64,000 bases of DNA from contig CAYOJJ010000004.1 in NCBI GenBank assembly GCA_964404255.1, forward strand, positions 143,982-207,981, written 5' to 3'. Shown in pieces: positions 44,370 to 53,183 of the stretch (the first letter of the stretch is position 1; the number at the start of each line of letters is the position of its first letter). Both the position numbers and the translations under genes were made by a program. The notes under the pieces were generated by a model. The model did not search any database and had not been told where the DNA came from. It saw nothing but the letters and a program-made list of their open reading frames with translations. The stretch comes from JAFDZW01 sp964404255 (lineage in GTDB: Bacteria; Bacteroidota; Ignavibacteria; Palsa-1295).

Positions 44370-44805
44370 TGTGGTTATATTTTATAAATAGTATCTACTT
44401 TAGGGGTAAAACCTAACTTACTAACTATTATCAACTTATCTGGATTCCTAAAAAACCACTGTGTATGAAATGTGGGGAAAAATGTTGATAGGTGTTGTAT
44501 CTGGTCTAAATATTTCGTATATTGCATTACATTTTACCCATTTTATGACTTTTTTGTCATTGATTGTGGCAAAATGAGGGTAGTCAGAAACTTGAAAAGA
44601 TGTTAGTAAGTTGTATAAAAAGGCTACCAGTTAGCAACCCTATAACCAATCACGTTTCGAGGAGCACGAATAGCGGCTTTCGCTCATGTATTACTTTGTT
44701 CGGCGGGTACGAGTTACCCTCTACACAAAGTACGGCATATTTATTGAATGTCTTCCTATTCGTGACGCTCCCTATTCCTCGGACTAATCAGGAGAATTAC
44801 AACGA
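44370..44805 (+). promoter_or_regulatory. Long AT-rich intergenic region and leader of the MltD-like gene
   Basis: A 436-bp stretch between a minus-strand gene and the MltD-like gene, so it holds divergent promoters. The left half is AT-rich (a short inverted repeat ATGAC-TTTTTT-GTCAT lies at 44545-44560). The right half contains two stable hairpins (44672-44684 and 44692-44732). A Shine-Dalgarno-like AGGAG lies about 12 nt before the ATG at 44806. I find no convincing gene; an 81-codon frame at 44564-44809 overlaps the start and looks non-coding. Confidence 0.6.
44672..44732 (+). ncRNA. Structured RNA element upstream of the MltD-like gene
   Basis: Two adjacent hairpins. First: AGCG/CGCT (44672-44684) with a 5-nt loop. 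Second: outer stem TACTTTGT/ACAAAGTA (44692-44699 with 44725-44732), a symmetric 5x5 internal loop (44700-44704, 44720-44724), inner stem GGGTA/TACCC (44705-44709, 44715-44719) and loop CGAGT. The symmetric layout is more than expected by chance. It could be a cis-regulatory leader or a small RNA. Not matched to a known family. Confidence 0.45.
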
Positions 44806-47181
44806 ATGACCCAACAAAAGACTATTTTATATGCACGCCATGTGCTTCTTTTGATGGTTTTGCTTTTTTCGGCAGCTATTATCGGCTGCGGAGGCGGACC
44901 GAAGACCTTAACTAAATCCGATATCGATTCAACGTCCCTTCAGGCAAAGAATGCCGATCCTTTTGCCGGTCTTGACGATCATACCCGTCTTGATTCTGCA
45001 ATGGTCGAAAATCGCCTTGAAGCTGCCCGCCAGGAATGGCTCCGTGCCCTTGCCGCCGAACAGCGAAAGGATAAGAACGAAACCGTTAAGCGCTTCGAGA
45101 CAGCACTGGAAATTCTTAATCGTCTTATTTACTACCCCGGAGTAAGCGAGAATAAGGATTTTCAGGAATTGACAAGATCGATCTTTGAAGATTATGAGAA
45201 GTATGTCAGCAAGATCGATATCCTTCCCCCGACTTCATCAATCTACGCCTTCCGCCAGAAGTTCAACGAAGAGATGTCTAAGATGGACGTCCGCAATGTA
45301 CCGTTGCCAAAAACGACCGATCTTGCAAAGACCCAGGTACCACTGGTTATCAATCCGGCTGTCGAACAATCTATCGCCTACTTCATGTCCGGCAATGGCC
45401 GTAATTTTATGAATAAATGGCTTCGCCGCTCGGGCAGATTCTTTCCCATGATGAAAAAGATATTCAGGGAAGTCGGTACTCCGGAAGAGCTCATCTATCT
45501 TTCCATGATCGAAAGCGGTCTGAACCCGACGGTAACTTCCCGGGCCCAGGCAGTCGGGCTTTGGCAGTTTATCGAAGGTACGGGTGCTTTATACGGCCTT
45601 AAAAGTAATTGGTGGTACGATAACAAGCGCGATCCGGTTAAAGAGACCTATGCCGCCGCCCGCCACTTAAAAGATCTCTACCGTGCCATGGGCGATTGGT
45701 ACCTCGCGCTCTGCTGCTATAATTGTTCGATGACGAGAATCCGCCGTTGTATCTCCGAAAGCCAGGATACTACCTTCTGGGGTATCCGCGATTGCCTGCC
45801 GAGGGAAACGCAGAATTACGTCCCGCTTTATATCGCAGCAACTCTTATCGCGATGGACCCGGCGCATTATGGCTTTACCGATATTCAGCTCGAAAAGCCG
45901 ATGGAGTTCGATACGGTGCGCGTAAAAGAAGCGGTCGATCTCAATGCCCTCGCTATTGCTGCCAATGCAAATGTTCAGGACTTAAAGGATCTTAATACCG
46001 AGTTGCTTCAATACTCTACTCCACCGCCCGAGCTTTGCCCGGCCGATGGATATGTACTTCGCGTACCGGTAGGTTCTGCCAGTAATTTCTATACCAAGTA
46101 TGCTTCGCTTACGCCAGAGCAAAAGCGTCCGTGGATGCTGCACACCGTCGAGCGCGGCGAAACACTGAAATCCATAGCCCGCACGTATGGATTATCCGCC
46201 GATCAGTTAGCCGCTTATAATAATATGGATCCGAGTGAGCGTATCAAACGCGGCTCGCGTATCCGTGTACCGATGTCGGTAATGGCTCCGGGTTCGGTTG
46301 CTTCTTCCGATCCGGTTACCGGCCCGAAAGAATCTGCTCAGACGTCAACTACTACCCAGCAAACTACTTCTACAGCTCAGCAAACCGAGCGTAAAGTATA
46401 TCACAGGGTGCGTCGTGGTGAAACGCTGGCTTCGATCGCCAACCATTACGGTGTGCGCCTGGCCGATCTCAGAAATTGGAATAATATCAGCTATCACCAT
46501 AAGCTCAAAAAAGGTGAACGGCTTGCTCTCTATATCGGCCATCAGTCGGCTCCGATTCAGGATAGCACTGCCTCTAACCAGAAATTAGCTTCTAAAGCTG
46601 CTGATACAAGTAAATCTACTACCAAAGCAACTCCGACCAAGCATCGTATTACGTACCGGGTTCGCCGTGGTGATACGATGGCGAAGATCGCCGATAATTT
46701 TGGCGTAACGCTTGGCCAGATCAAGGCATGGAATGGCAAAAAAATCCGCCATGGTATCAAAACCGGTCAATCGATTACGATCTTTTCTTCAGAAGAGTAT
46801 GCTTCGAACGATGAATCGACCACCGTTGCTTCTAAGCCCCGTATTCATACCGTACGTCCCGGCGAAACCATGACGGGTATCGCTCGCATGTATGGAACGA
46901 CAGCCGATAAACTCAGCGAATGGAATGGTGGTAAAGATGCCGCATCGTTACAGGCCGGCGAAAAATTAAATATCTATGCTGCTAATAAGACGGCTTCTCA
47001 AGGCGATGCCGATCATGCTCCGCATGTTGCAAAGCACCGTACTCATAAAGTACACCGTGGCGAAACGCTTTATTCGATCGCAGAGAAATACGGTACTACG
47101 GTTCAGGAATTGAAGCATACGAATCATCTCACGAAGAACAGCATTCCCGCTGGCAAGCGCCTGATCATTCCTGCCGAATAA
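44806..47181 (+). CDS. MltD-like lytic transglycosylase lipoprotein with five LysM repeats
   Basis: A 791-residue protein. The lipoprotein signal has the lipobox IIGCGGG. The GH23/SLT domain (about residues 210-340) has the catalytic Glu236 in YLSMIESGLNPTVTSRAQAV and GLWQFIEGTGALYGL. From about residue 440 there are five LysM repeats (for example HTVERGETLKSIARTYGL, YHRVRRGETLASIANHYG, YRVRRGDTMAKIADNFGV, HTVRPGETMTGIARMYG, HKVHRGETLYSIAEKYG), each binding peptidoglycan, joined by Ser/Thr-rich linkers. It should cut glycan strands in the envelope while bound by LysM. E. coli MltD has fewer LysM repeats. Confidence 0.93.
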   Translation: MTQQKTILYARHVLLLMVLLFSAAIIGCGGGPKTLTKSDIDSTSLQAKNADPFAGLDDHTRLDSAMVENRLEAARQEWLRALAAEQRKDKNETVKRFETALEILNRLIYYPGVSENKDFQELTRSIFEDYEKYVSKIDILPPTSSIYAFRQKFNEEMSKMDVRNVPLPKTTDLAKTQVPLVINPAVEQSIAYFMSGNGRNFMNKWLRRSGRFFPMMKKIFREVGTPEELIYLSMIESGLNPTVTSRAQAVGLWQFIEGTGALYGLKSNWWYDNKRDPVKETYAAARHLKDLYRAMGDWYLALCCYNCSMTRIRRCISESQDTTFWGIRDCLPRETQNYVPLYIAATLIAMDPAHYGFTDIQLEKPMEFDTVRVKEAVDLNALAIAANANVQDLKDLNTELLQYSTPPPELCPADGYVLRVPVGSASNFYTKYASLTPEQKRPWMLHTVERGETLKSIARTYGLSADQLAAYNNMDPSERIKRGSRIRVPMSVMAPGSVASSDPVTGPKESAQTSTTTQQTTSTAQQTERKVYHRVRRGETLASIANHYGVRLADLRNWNNISYHHKLKKGERLALYIGHQSAPIQDSTASNQKLASKAADTSKSTTKATPTKHRITYRVRRGDTMAKIADNFGVTLGQIKAWNGKKIRHGIKTGQSITIFSSEEYASNDESTTVASKPRIHTVRPGETMTGIARMYGTTADKLSEWNGGKDAASLQAGEKLNIYAANKTASQGDADHAPHVAKHRTHKVHRGETLYSIAEKYGTTVQELKHTNHLTKNSIPAGKRLIIPAE

Positions 47182-47200
47182 TCTGTAAGCACTGATTGTT

Positions 47201-47228
47201 AAAAAAGCGGGCACTGCCCGCTTTTTTT
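47201..47228 (+). terminator. Terminator after the MltD-like gene
   Basis: AAAAAAGCGGGC/GCCCGCTTTTTT stem (47201-47212 with 47216-47227) with a 3-nt loop and a T-run. The next gene's ATG is at 47229, directly behind it. Confidence 0.92.
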
Positions 47229-47666
47229 ATGCGACCGAGAATAAGTTCTTATCTGCTTGTTACAATACAATTCGTTTGTATCGGCCTCCTGCTATGGCTT
47301 GGGTTATTTCCCCTATCGGCTCCTGAAGTTCTAGGTCTCGCTGCAGGCATACTGCTGGGACTTTTAGCTATTACCACTATGAAGCTCGGCAATTTTTCCA
47401 TCACCCCGGAGCCTTTACCTTCTTCTCGTCTGGTTACCAGAGGTATTTATTCTTTGATACGGCATCCGATGTACTCGGCGGTATTAGTAATTGGGCTTAG
47501 TTGTGCAATAAATAGCGGCACGATAGGTGCCTATGTGATCTGGCTTCTACTGCTTTGCGATCTGATCGTAAAGCTATATCATGAAGAGCGGCTGCTGCGG
47601 CAGCGCTTTGCCGATTATGCAGAGTATATGAAGCGTACAAAACGGCTGGTGCCGTTTCTTTGGTAA
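47229..47666 (+). CDS. Isoprenylcysteine/phosphatidylethanolamine-type membrane methyltransferase
   Basis: A 145-residue inner-membrane protein with about four transmembrane helices. The motif TRGIYSLIRHPMYSAVLVIG and the end YHEERLLRQRFADYAEYMKR match the ICMT/PEMT methyltransferase family. The start is the ATG at 47229, inside the U-tract of the preceding terminator; upstream in-frame TTG codons would run through the hairpin. Substrate unknown; family members methylate lipids or prenylated cysteines. Confidence 0.85.
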   Translation: MRPRISSYLLVTIQFVCIGLLLWLGLFPLSAPEVLGLAAGILLGLLAITTMKLGNFSITPEPLPSSRLVTRGIYSLIRHPMYSAVLVIGLSCAINSGTIGAYVIWLLLLCDLIVKLYHEERLLRQRFADYAEYMKRTKRLVPFLW

Positions 47667-49694
47667 TTACTTGAGGATCGTAAACTCTACCCGGCGGTTC
47701 TGTTGGCGTCCGTCTTCGGTATCATTGCTTGAAAGTGGTTTAGTACTACCGTAACCAACAACCTTTAATCTGGAAGCGCTGATTCCCTTGGATACCAGAT
47801 ACGCTTTAACCGCATTCGCTCGTGATTCCGATAACTTCTTGTTCGTTGCCGCCGAGCCGACATTATCCGTATGACCGGCGATCTCGAGTGAAATATCCTT
47901 GGATTGAATAAGCATCTGAACCAGGCGGTTCAATTCGGCATTCGATTCTTCATGAAGCACGCTCTTATTAAAATCGAAGAAAATATTATTAAGACGAACG
48001 GTCTGTCCTACTTCGAATGGGACCATCTTCAGATCACGCTGGATCTCTTTGTAATCATCGATCTTCTTTACATCGAGATTTTCTTCTATCGGGATATACC
48101 CTTTTACTTCAGCGCGGAAGCCATAGACACTGCCAGCCGGCAAAGTGATCTTATAGCTTCCATCAGCAGGGTTCGTCCGGGCAATACCGGCTTCTTTTCC
48201 GCTCGGAAGATATTCATAGTGAATATCGGCTGCAAGCGGTTTATTGGTTTTTGAATCGTACACTCTTCCACTGACAAGCACCACCGGTTCCGGTTTAAGT
48301 GATGGCGGTAATTTTGCTCTGAAAATATCTAAAGCGCCGATCGCATTTTTGTTCGAAACGAAATAGGCGTAATCGCCGGAAGCAGGAATGGTATAATAAG
48401 CGTCCCAATCTTTAGTATTAAAATCGGGTCCAAGGTTTTGCGGCTCGCTCCATTTCTGCCAACTATCATCGAGACGTCTTGTCATGTACATATCAACGGC
48501 GCCATACCCCGAGCGTCCATCGGTGGAAAAATACATCGTCTTTCCATCGGAAGCAATAAAAGGCATTCCTTCGTCGGCCGCCGAATTAATATCTTTTCCA
48601 AGATTCTTTGGCGCCGTCCAGGAGCCATCACCGCGAAGAAAGCAGACATAGAGGTCGCGGACTCCATACGAATCATCACGTTGTAAGCTGACGATCATCG
48701 TCTTGCCATCGTTGGCAAGGGAGAATTCCATAAACCGGTGGTGCGTGTAAAAACTATCGATATGAACGCGGTTTGGATCGCTCCAACCCGTACCGGTCTT
48801 ATTAGAAGTCCAGATACCCCACTCAGTCTTGCCATTCGAGTTATCTTTAAAGACACCGCCGATAAGAATAGTATTTCCATCGGGTGTAACAGAGGCAAGA
48901 AACGTACCACGTCCGTTATTAAGCGGAGCGCCAATGTTTTTTGCATTGCCCCAACTGCCATTGGGCTGCAGTTCGGAATACCAGATATTATCTACTCCGC
49001 CGACATTCGAAGGATGATTTTTGCGATCATAATATAAGGTCTTTCCATCCGGAGAAATGACCGGAAAGACTTCATCGTATGGTGAGTTCACCGCATAGCC
49101 GAGATTCTCTTTTGAACCGGTAATCTTGGAATCTGGCGCAAGATTGATCGAGGCAACAACCGGGGTTTTGCTATCGGAAATACCAATGGCATCGATCTCA
49201 TTAAGACCTCTGACCTTGCCGGGTTGTAAAATGAGCTCTACTGCTTTTACTTTATAATCCGTCTTTATAAAAAAGACATTCATCACACGCGAGGCTACTC
49301 CTACCGAACCGGGATCGGTATGAAACACTTTATGAGGTTTATCCTGAAGATCATAGAGAATAACATCCTGCACCGAACCCGGATTATAATTCTCGGCAAT
49401 AGCGACTTGCTGGATCTGCATCGGCTTTGTATAGCCGACTTTTATTCGCTCCTCTCCGCCACCATTGAATTCACCATCGCTCCGCCCATACCAGGCGCAT
49501 GGGCTGTCACCGGAGGCCGGACATTTATTTGGTTTGCCGAGTACCTGGGCGGCCGCATACTCCTTGGCACTTACTTGTGAAGAAAATGATAATACTTCGG
49601 AAGCCCATTGGACATCCTGGGCATAACCGGGACCAGTTATAAAAGCCATGGCAGCAGCGGCTGCCGGTAAGATCAGATGAACAATTCGTTTCAT
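47667..49694 (-). CDS. OmpA-domain protein with PD40 beta-propeller
   Basis: A 675-residue protein. I start it at ATG 49694 (MKRIVHLILPAAAAAMAFITG), which gives a signal peptide and removes 68 unlikely residues. The middle contains PD40 propeller blades (SPDGKTLYYDRKNH, SVTPDGNTILIGG, ASDGKTMYFSTDG) and a carboxypeptidase-regulatory-like domain (VSGRVYDSKTNKPLAADI). The last ~110 residues are an OmpA C-terminal peptidoglycan-binding domain (NIFFDFNKSVLHEESNAELN and IAGHTDNVGSAATNKKLSE). It should link the outer membrane to the cell wall. This layout is common in Bacteroidota. Confidence 0.92.
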   Translation of the reverse strand: MKRIVHLILPAAAAAMAFITGPGYAQDVQWASEVLSFSSQVSAKEYAAAQVLGKPNKCPASGDSPCAWYGRSDGEFNGGGEERIKVGYTKPMQIQQVAIAENYNPGSVQDVILYDLQDKPHKVFHTDPGSVGVASRVMNVFFIKTDYKVKAVELILQPGKVRGLNEIDAIGISDSKTPVVASINLAPDSKITGSKENLGYAVNSPYDEVFPVISPDGKTLYYDRKNHPSNVGGVDNIWYSELQPNGSWGNAKNIGAPLNNGRGTFLASVTPDGNTILIGGVFKDNSNGKTEWGIWTSNKTGTGWSDPNRVHIDSFYTHHRFMEFSLANDGKTMIVSLQRDDSYGVRDLYVCFLRGDGSWTAPKNLGKDINSAADEGMPFIASDGKTMYFSTDGRSGYGAVDMYMTRRLDDSWQKWSEPQNLGPDFNTKDWDAYYTIPASGDYAYFVSNKNAIGALDIFRAKLPPSLKPEPVVLVSGRVYDSKTNKPLAADIHYEYLPSGKEAGIARTNPADGSYKITLPAGSVYGFRAEVKGYIPIEENLDVKKIDDYKEIQRDLKMVPFEVGQTVRLNNIFFDFNKSVLHEESNAELNRLVQMLIQSKDISLEIAGHTDNVGSAATNKKLSESRANAVKAYLVSKGISASRLKVVGYGSTKPLSSNDTEDGRQQNRRVEFTILK

Positions 49695-49839
49695 TGCGGG
49701 CTTATAACAGTAAGGACCCGAACTGTCATTCCGTCCGTTTATTGAAGGCGATGGCAATTCTTCCCGTATTTTTGAAAGAATCGTTATTGTCGTGGAAGTA
49801 CTAAGAACAGTGATAAGGCCTGAGCCCCGGCAAATTTCT

Positions 49840-50493
49840 ATGTCCGAGGAGGTGGTTCGCAAGTCGATCCATCTGTCCTCGCTTGCTATTCCCATCATCT
49901 ACAGCTTTGTTACCAAAGCCGAGATGCTATGGGTACTTATACCTTTTACTCTTATTTGTCTTGCCATTGATTACGGCCGGCATTATATTCCTATCCTTCA
50001 GCGGCTTTTCCTTTTCCTCTTTGGCTCGATCCTGCGTGAACATGAAAAGGATGTCGGGAAAAAGCTTCTTTCCGGTGGTACCTATGTACTTATTAGTGCT
50101 TGCCTGTGTATCATTATTTTCCCGAAGGTTATCGCTATTACCGCCTTTGGTATTCTGATCGTCTCCGATGCGATTAGCGCGCTTATCGGACGGCGGTTCG
50201 GACGCCATAAGTTTTTCGATAAGTCGATCGAAGGTTCGCTGGCTTTTTTCCTTAGTGCCTGTGCTGTTGTTGCCCTTGCACCGAAAGCCGGTTCTGATGG
50301 TGCGGAATTTATTATCGGCTTTATTGCTGCTGCCGTGGGTGCTATTATCGAGGCCATGAGCGTCCGTCTTAAAGTTGATGACAATTTCTCGGTCCCTTCG
50401 AGCATTGGGATCGCCATGTGGATCGGGTACTGGCTTATCAGCCTTAATACAGTCTCCGGCCACTCTTCCCTGCTTCAGCAGCTCATGCGATAA
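49840..50493 (+). CDS. Dolichol/polyprenol kinase-like membrane protein
   Basis: A 217-residue membrane protein with about six helices. I start it at the ATG at 49840 (MSEEVVRKSIHLSSLAIP), as is usual for the family; an upstream GTG at 49792 would add 16 residues. The CTP-kinase motif is clear: GRRFGRHKFFDKSIEGSLAF, with DAISALIG before it, as in Sec59/VTE5-like kinases. It may phosphorylate a polyprenol or phytol-like alcohol, or be a phosphatidate cytidylyltransferase-like enzyme. Confidence 0.85.
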   Translation: MSEEVVRKSIHLSSLAIPIIYSFVTKAEMLWVLIPFTLICLAIDYGRHYIPILQRLFLFLFGSILREHEKDVGKKLLSGGTYVLISACLCIIIFPKVIAITAFGILIVSDAISALIGRRFGRHKFFDKSIEGSLAFFLSACAVVALAPKAGSDGAEFIIGFIAAAVGAIIEAMSVRLKVDDNFSVPSSIGIAMWIGYWLISLNTVSGHSSLLQQLMR

Positions 50494-50540
50494 GCGGGAG
50501 TATCTTTTATTCCCCGACCAAGTTTCGTAATTTTGGAGAA

Positions 50541-52322
50541 GTGAGGCATGGCACCCGTATTCCCCTTTTTCTTATTGTAGCTATTGCTTGCTGCCATTTG
50601 CTATGCTATAATACGGCCTACAGCCAATTCAGCGGGTCGGTATCCGCCGGGATCAATAACTCCAGTAATGTAACCGGCACCGATACTGCCGCAGCCGATA
50701 ACATATTCACTCCTGCGATCACCATACAATATATCATTCCTTTTTGCGATCCCTTTTCTATCACTTTCGGCGCATCGGCGACTTCGAACCTATACACCGA
50801 ATCGCCCGACCGTTCGTATGAAGTATATAATCTTACCGGCAAAGGAGAATATTACTTTCTGTCACCTTTGCCTAAAAAACCAAAAGAAGATAGCCAGCAA
50901 CAGGTACAGCAATCCACCAATAAAGCCGCAGTAAAACAACAGCAAGTATCGGCAGCTCCGGATTCAATTGCAACACTGGCCATCCGGCTCTCCAATATGA
51001 GTGACGCTTTAGATTCTGTGGACATCGATACCCTGGGCATTGATGAAGACTCTATAGATGCAGCAAGCGATCTGAAGGACTCCCTTTCCGAATCCATTCT
51101 TGCCATCAGCCAGATACTTACTACCGAATCCTTTACCGAAAGTATTCAGGAAGTATTGCTCGAAGAAATCCAGGCCGATCTGCTTCTGATTAAGCAAATA
51201 CCCTTGCAACAAACCATTAAAGATCAAACGCTTGCCACTCTTCAACAGACCAAGCATCAATTACAAAAATCTCCAGCACCCAGCGACATAGTATCTCTAA
51301 ATCCCCCACCGACAGAAACGACTTCGTTACCTCAAAAGATCACTGAAGAATTGCATATAACTGTCCTGAAAGAGGATGCTCCTCTTTTTACGATTGTCAA
51401 TCCTGAAACGGAGATCACGGCATTTTCTTCGCTCGATGTTTCCCTTAAAGACGATATAGCTCCAAGGACGGCCAAAACACTCGCAACTTCTATCAGCCTT
51501 CCGCTATCCTACGAAGCTCAGGTTAATCGCGATAGCTATAGCGTGTTCAGTTATTCTCAATACTATCTCCGTCCACAGCTACAATTCTATCCTTCTTCAG
51601 AAATGTCGGTTGGAACGCAGTACGAATTTTCCCAAACTGCCTATCCTAACGATACCCTTTTTACCTATTCCCAGCACGCGCTCTGTCTGGATTCAAGACT
51701 CGAACTGAATTCATGGTTAGTGCTTGGTGCTCAGGTTTCTTTCAAAAACAGAACTTATAAGTATCCTCCTATCGATTCTGTCATTCGAATTCCAAGAGCA
51801 GGCTTAGTACCTGTGTATGACGATGGCACGTTTACCCGGACAGAGTTCGGCATTACTACCACCGCTATTGCTTCCGATGTCCTCACGGTAGGAATCGGCG
51901 GAGCCTTTTCACGGGCATCAGAGCTTCGCCCATATTTCCATGACTTACAGCTTAGGAGTGTGATCGGCGGTCCGGCCGCGGATGATGAATTCTCTTATGA
52001 ACTTTCAAAGCTATTTATCTATAGCTCTTCCCGGTTAGTATGGGATATTACTGCTGCGGTAGATCTTTCTTTCGAATACCGAAAGTATGGACGTGGAACA
52101 ATGCTTACAAAACAGGCCCAGCGCTTCGACGATCGTAATGACCATGCACTTTCGGCTCAGCTTGATTTTTCCTATGATATATTCTTCAATGAACGGCTGT
52201 TTTCGCTCTTCGAAACCATCACGCCGGAATTGAATCTCCAATACTCGAAATTCAATTCAAGCATTAAGCAATATCGGTATCACGATCTTGCCGCCTTATT
52301 TACCCTTTCAGCAGGATTTTGA
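50541..52322 (+). CDS. Outer-membrane barrel-like protein with long helical insertion
   Basis: A 593-residue protein starting at GTG 50541 after a good GGAG (TTTTGGAGAAGTG). There is a signal peptide (IPLFLIVAIACCHLLCYN ... AYSQ). Beta-strand pairs at about 30-105 and 305-593, with alternating hydrophobic residues and a final LFTLSAGF, suggest an outer-membrane beta-barrel. Residues about 105-300 are Gln/Ser/Leu-rich and helical (SILAISQILTTESFTESIQE), probably in the periplasm or at the surface. There is no known family. The next gene starts 3 bp after its stop. Confidence 0.72.
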   Translation: MRHGTRIPLFLIVAIACCHLLCYNTAYSQFSGSVSAGINNSSNVTGTDTAAADNIFTPAITIQYIIPFCDPFSITFGASATSNLYTESPDRSYEVYNLTGKGEYYFLSPLPKKPKEDSQQQVQQSTNKAAVKQQQVSAAPDSIATLAIRLSNMSDALDSVDIDTLGIDEDSIDAASDLKDSLSESILAISQILTTESFTESIQEVLLEEIQADLLLIKQIPLQQTIKDQTLATLQQTKHQLQKSPAPSDIVSLNPPPTETTSLPQKITEELHITVLKEDAPLFTIVNPETEITAFSSLDVSLKDDIAPRTAKTLATSISLPLSYEAQVNRDSYSVFSYSQYYLRPQLQFYPSSEMSVGTQYEFSQTAYPNDTLFTYSQHALCLDSRLELNSWLVLGAQVSFKNRTYKYPPIDSVIRIPRAGLVPVYDDGTFTRTEFGITTTAIASDVLTVGIGGAFSRASELRPYFHDLQLRSVIGGPAADDEFSYELSKLFIYSSSRLVWDITAAVDLSFEYRKYGRGTMLTKQAQRFDDRNDHALSAQLDFSYDIFFNERLFSLFETITPELNLQYSKFNSSIKQYRYHDLAALFTLSAGF

Positions 52323-52325
52323 CAG

Positions 52326-53183
52326 ATGCCCTCACCGCTCAATAAAACACTTCGGTTGTCCGACGCTGAAAAAAAACAGGTAGTACCGGTATTCCCTCCT
52401 ACTGACTCGAAAATTCGAACCGGCATTTATCAGTGTGATATTCTTACGGCATTACCGGTATTCTCCGACGGATATTTTGATCTTATTATTGCCGATCCGC
52501 CATACAATAACGGCCTCGATTTCGGAAATTCCAGCGACAAACAACCGGAAGAGCAATACCGCACTTGGGTACATAGCTGGATGCAGGAGCTTCCGCGAAT
52601 TACCTCTCCCACCGCTTCGATCTATATCTGCTGTGATTGGAAGCATTCCGGTTTTTTTCAATCGGAGCTTGAGGAGGCGGGCTTTTATATTCTGAACCGT
52701 ATCACCTGGAAACGGGATAAAGGCCGCGGAGCCACAAAGAACTGGAAGCAAAACATGGAGGATATCTGGTTTGCTGTGAAAGATCCTAAACGATATACTT
52801 TCAACCTCGAAGAGGTAAAGATCAAAAAGCAAGTGATCGCTCCTTACCGAAGCAATGGTAAACCGAAAGACTGGTATCTCAATGAAGAAGGAGAACCCGA
52901 GCGGCTTACTCACCCCTCTAATATCTGGATCGATCTTACCGTCCCGTTCTGGTCAATGCCTGAGAATACGGAGCACCCAACCCAAAAACCAGAATTGCTC
53001 ATCGAAAGGATTGTTCAGGCTTCCTCAAAACCCGGGGATAAGATCTTAGATCTCTTTAGCGGCTCCGGTACAACTTCCGTCATTGCAATGAGGCTTGGCC
53101 GAAAGCCAATCGGACTTGAAATCAATCCCGATTATGTGAGGATCGGACTTAAACGGCTTGCTCTTGAAAAGAAGAAGTCATGA
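52326..53183 (+). CDS. DNA methyltransferase (N4/N6 type, beta class)
   Basis: A 285-residue enzyme. Motif IV is DPPY (57-60), then a target-recognition region, then HPTQKP and motif I FSGSGTT (244-250). The order IV-TRD-I marks the beta class. It should transfer a methyl group from S-adenosylmethionine to adenine N6 or cytosine N4. No restriction endonuclease gene is adjacent, so it is probably a solitary methyltransferase. It lies between the barrel gene (3 bp before) and a nitrilase-family gene (4-bp overlap). Confidence 0.95.
   Translation: MPSPLNKTLRLSDAEKKQVVPVFPPTDSKIRTGIYQCDILTALPVFSDGYFDLIIADPPYNNGLDFGNSSDKQPEEQYRTWVHSWMQELPRITSPTASIYICCDWKHSGFFQSELEEAGFYILNRITWKRDKGRGATKNWKQNMEDIWFAVKDPKRYTFNLEEVKIKKQVIAPYRSNGKPKDWYLNEEGEPERLTHPSNIWIDLTVPFWSMPENTEHPTQKPELLIERIVQASSKPGDKILDLFSGSGTTSVIAMRLGRKPIGLEINPDYVRIGLKRLALEKKKS

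Noticed and set aside
44564..44809. 81-codon frame before the MltD-like gene
   Set aside because: TTG start, no coding signature, overlaps the start codon and covers strong hairpins; more likely a leader.
49927..50463. 178-codon frame on the minus strand
   Set aside because: Antisense to the polyprenol kinase-like gene.
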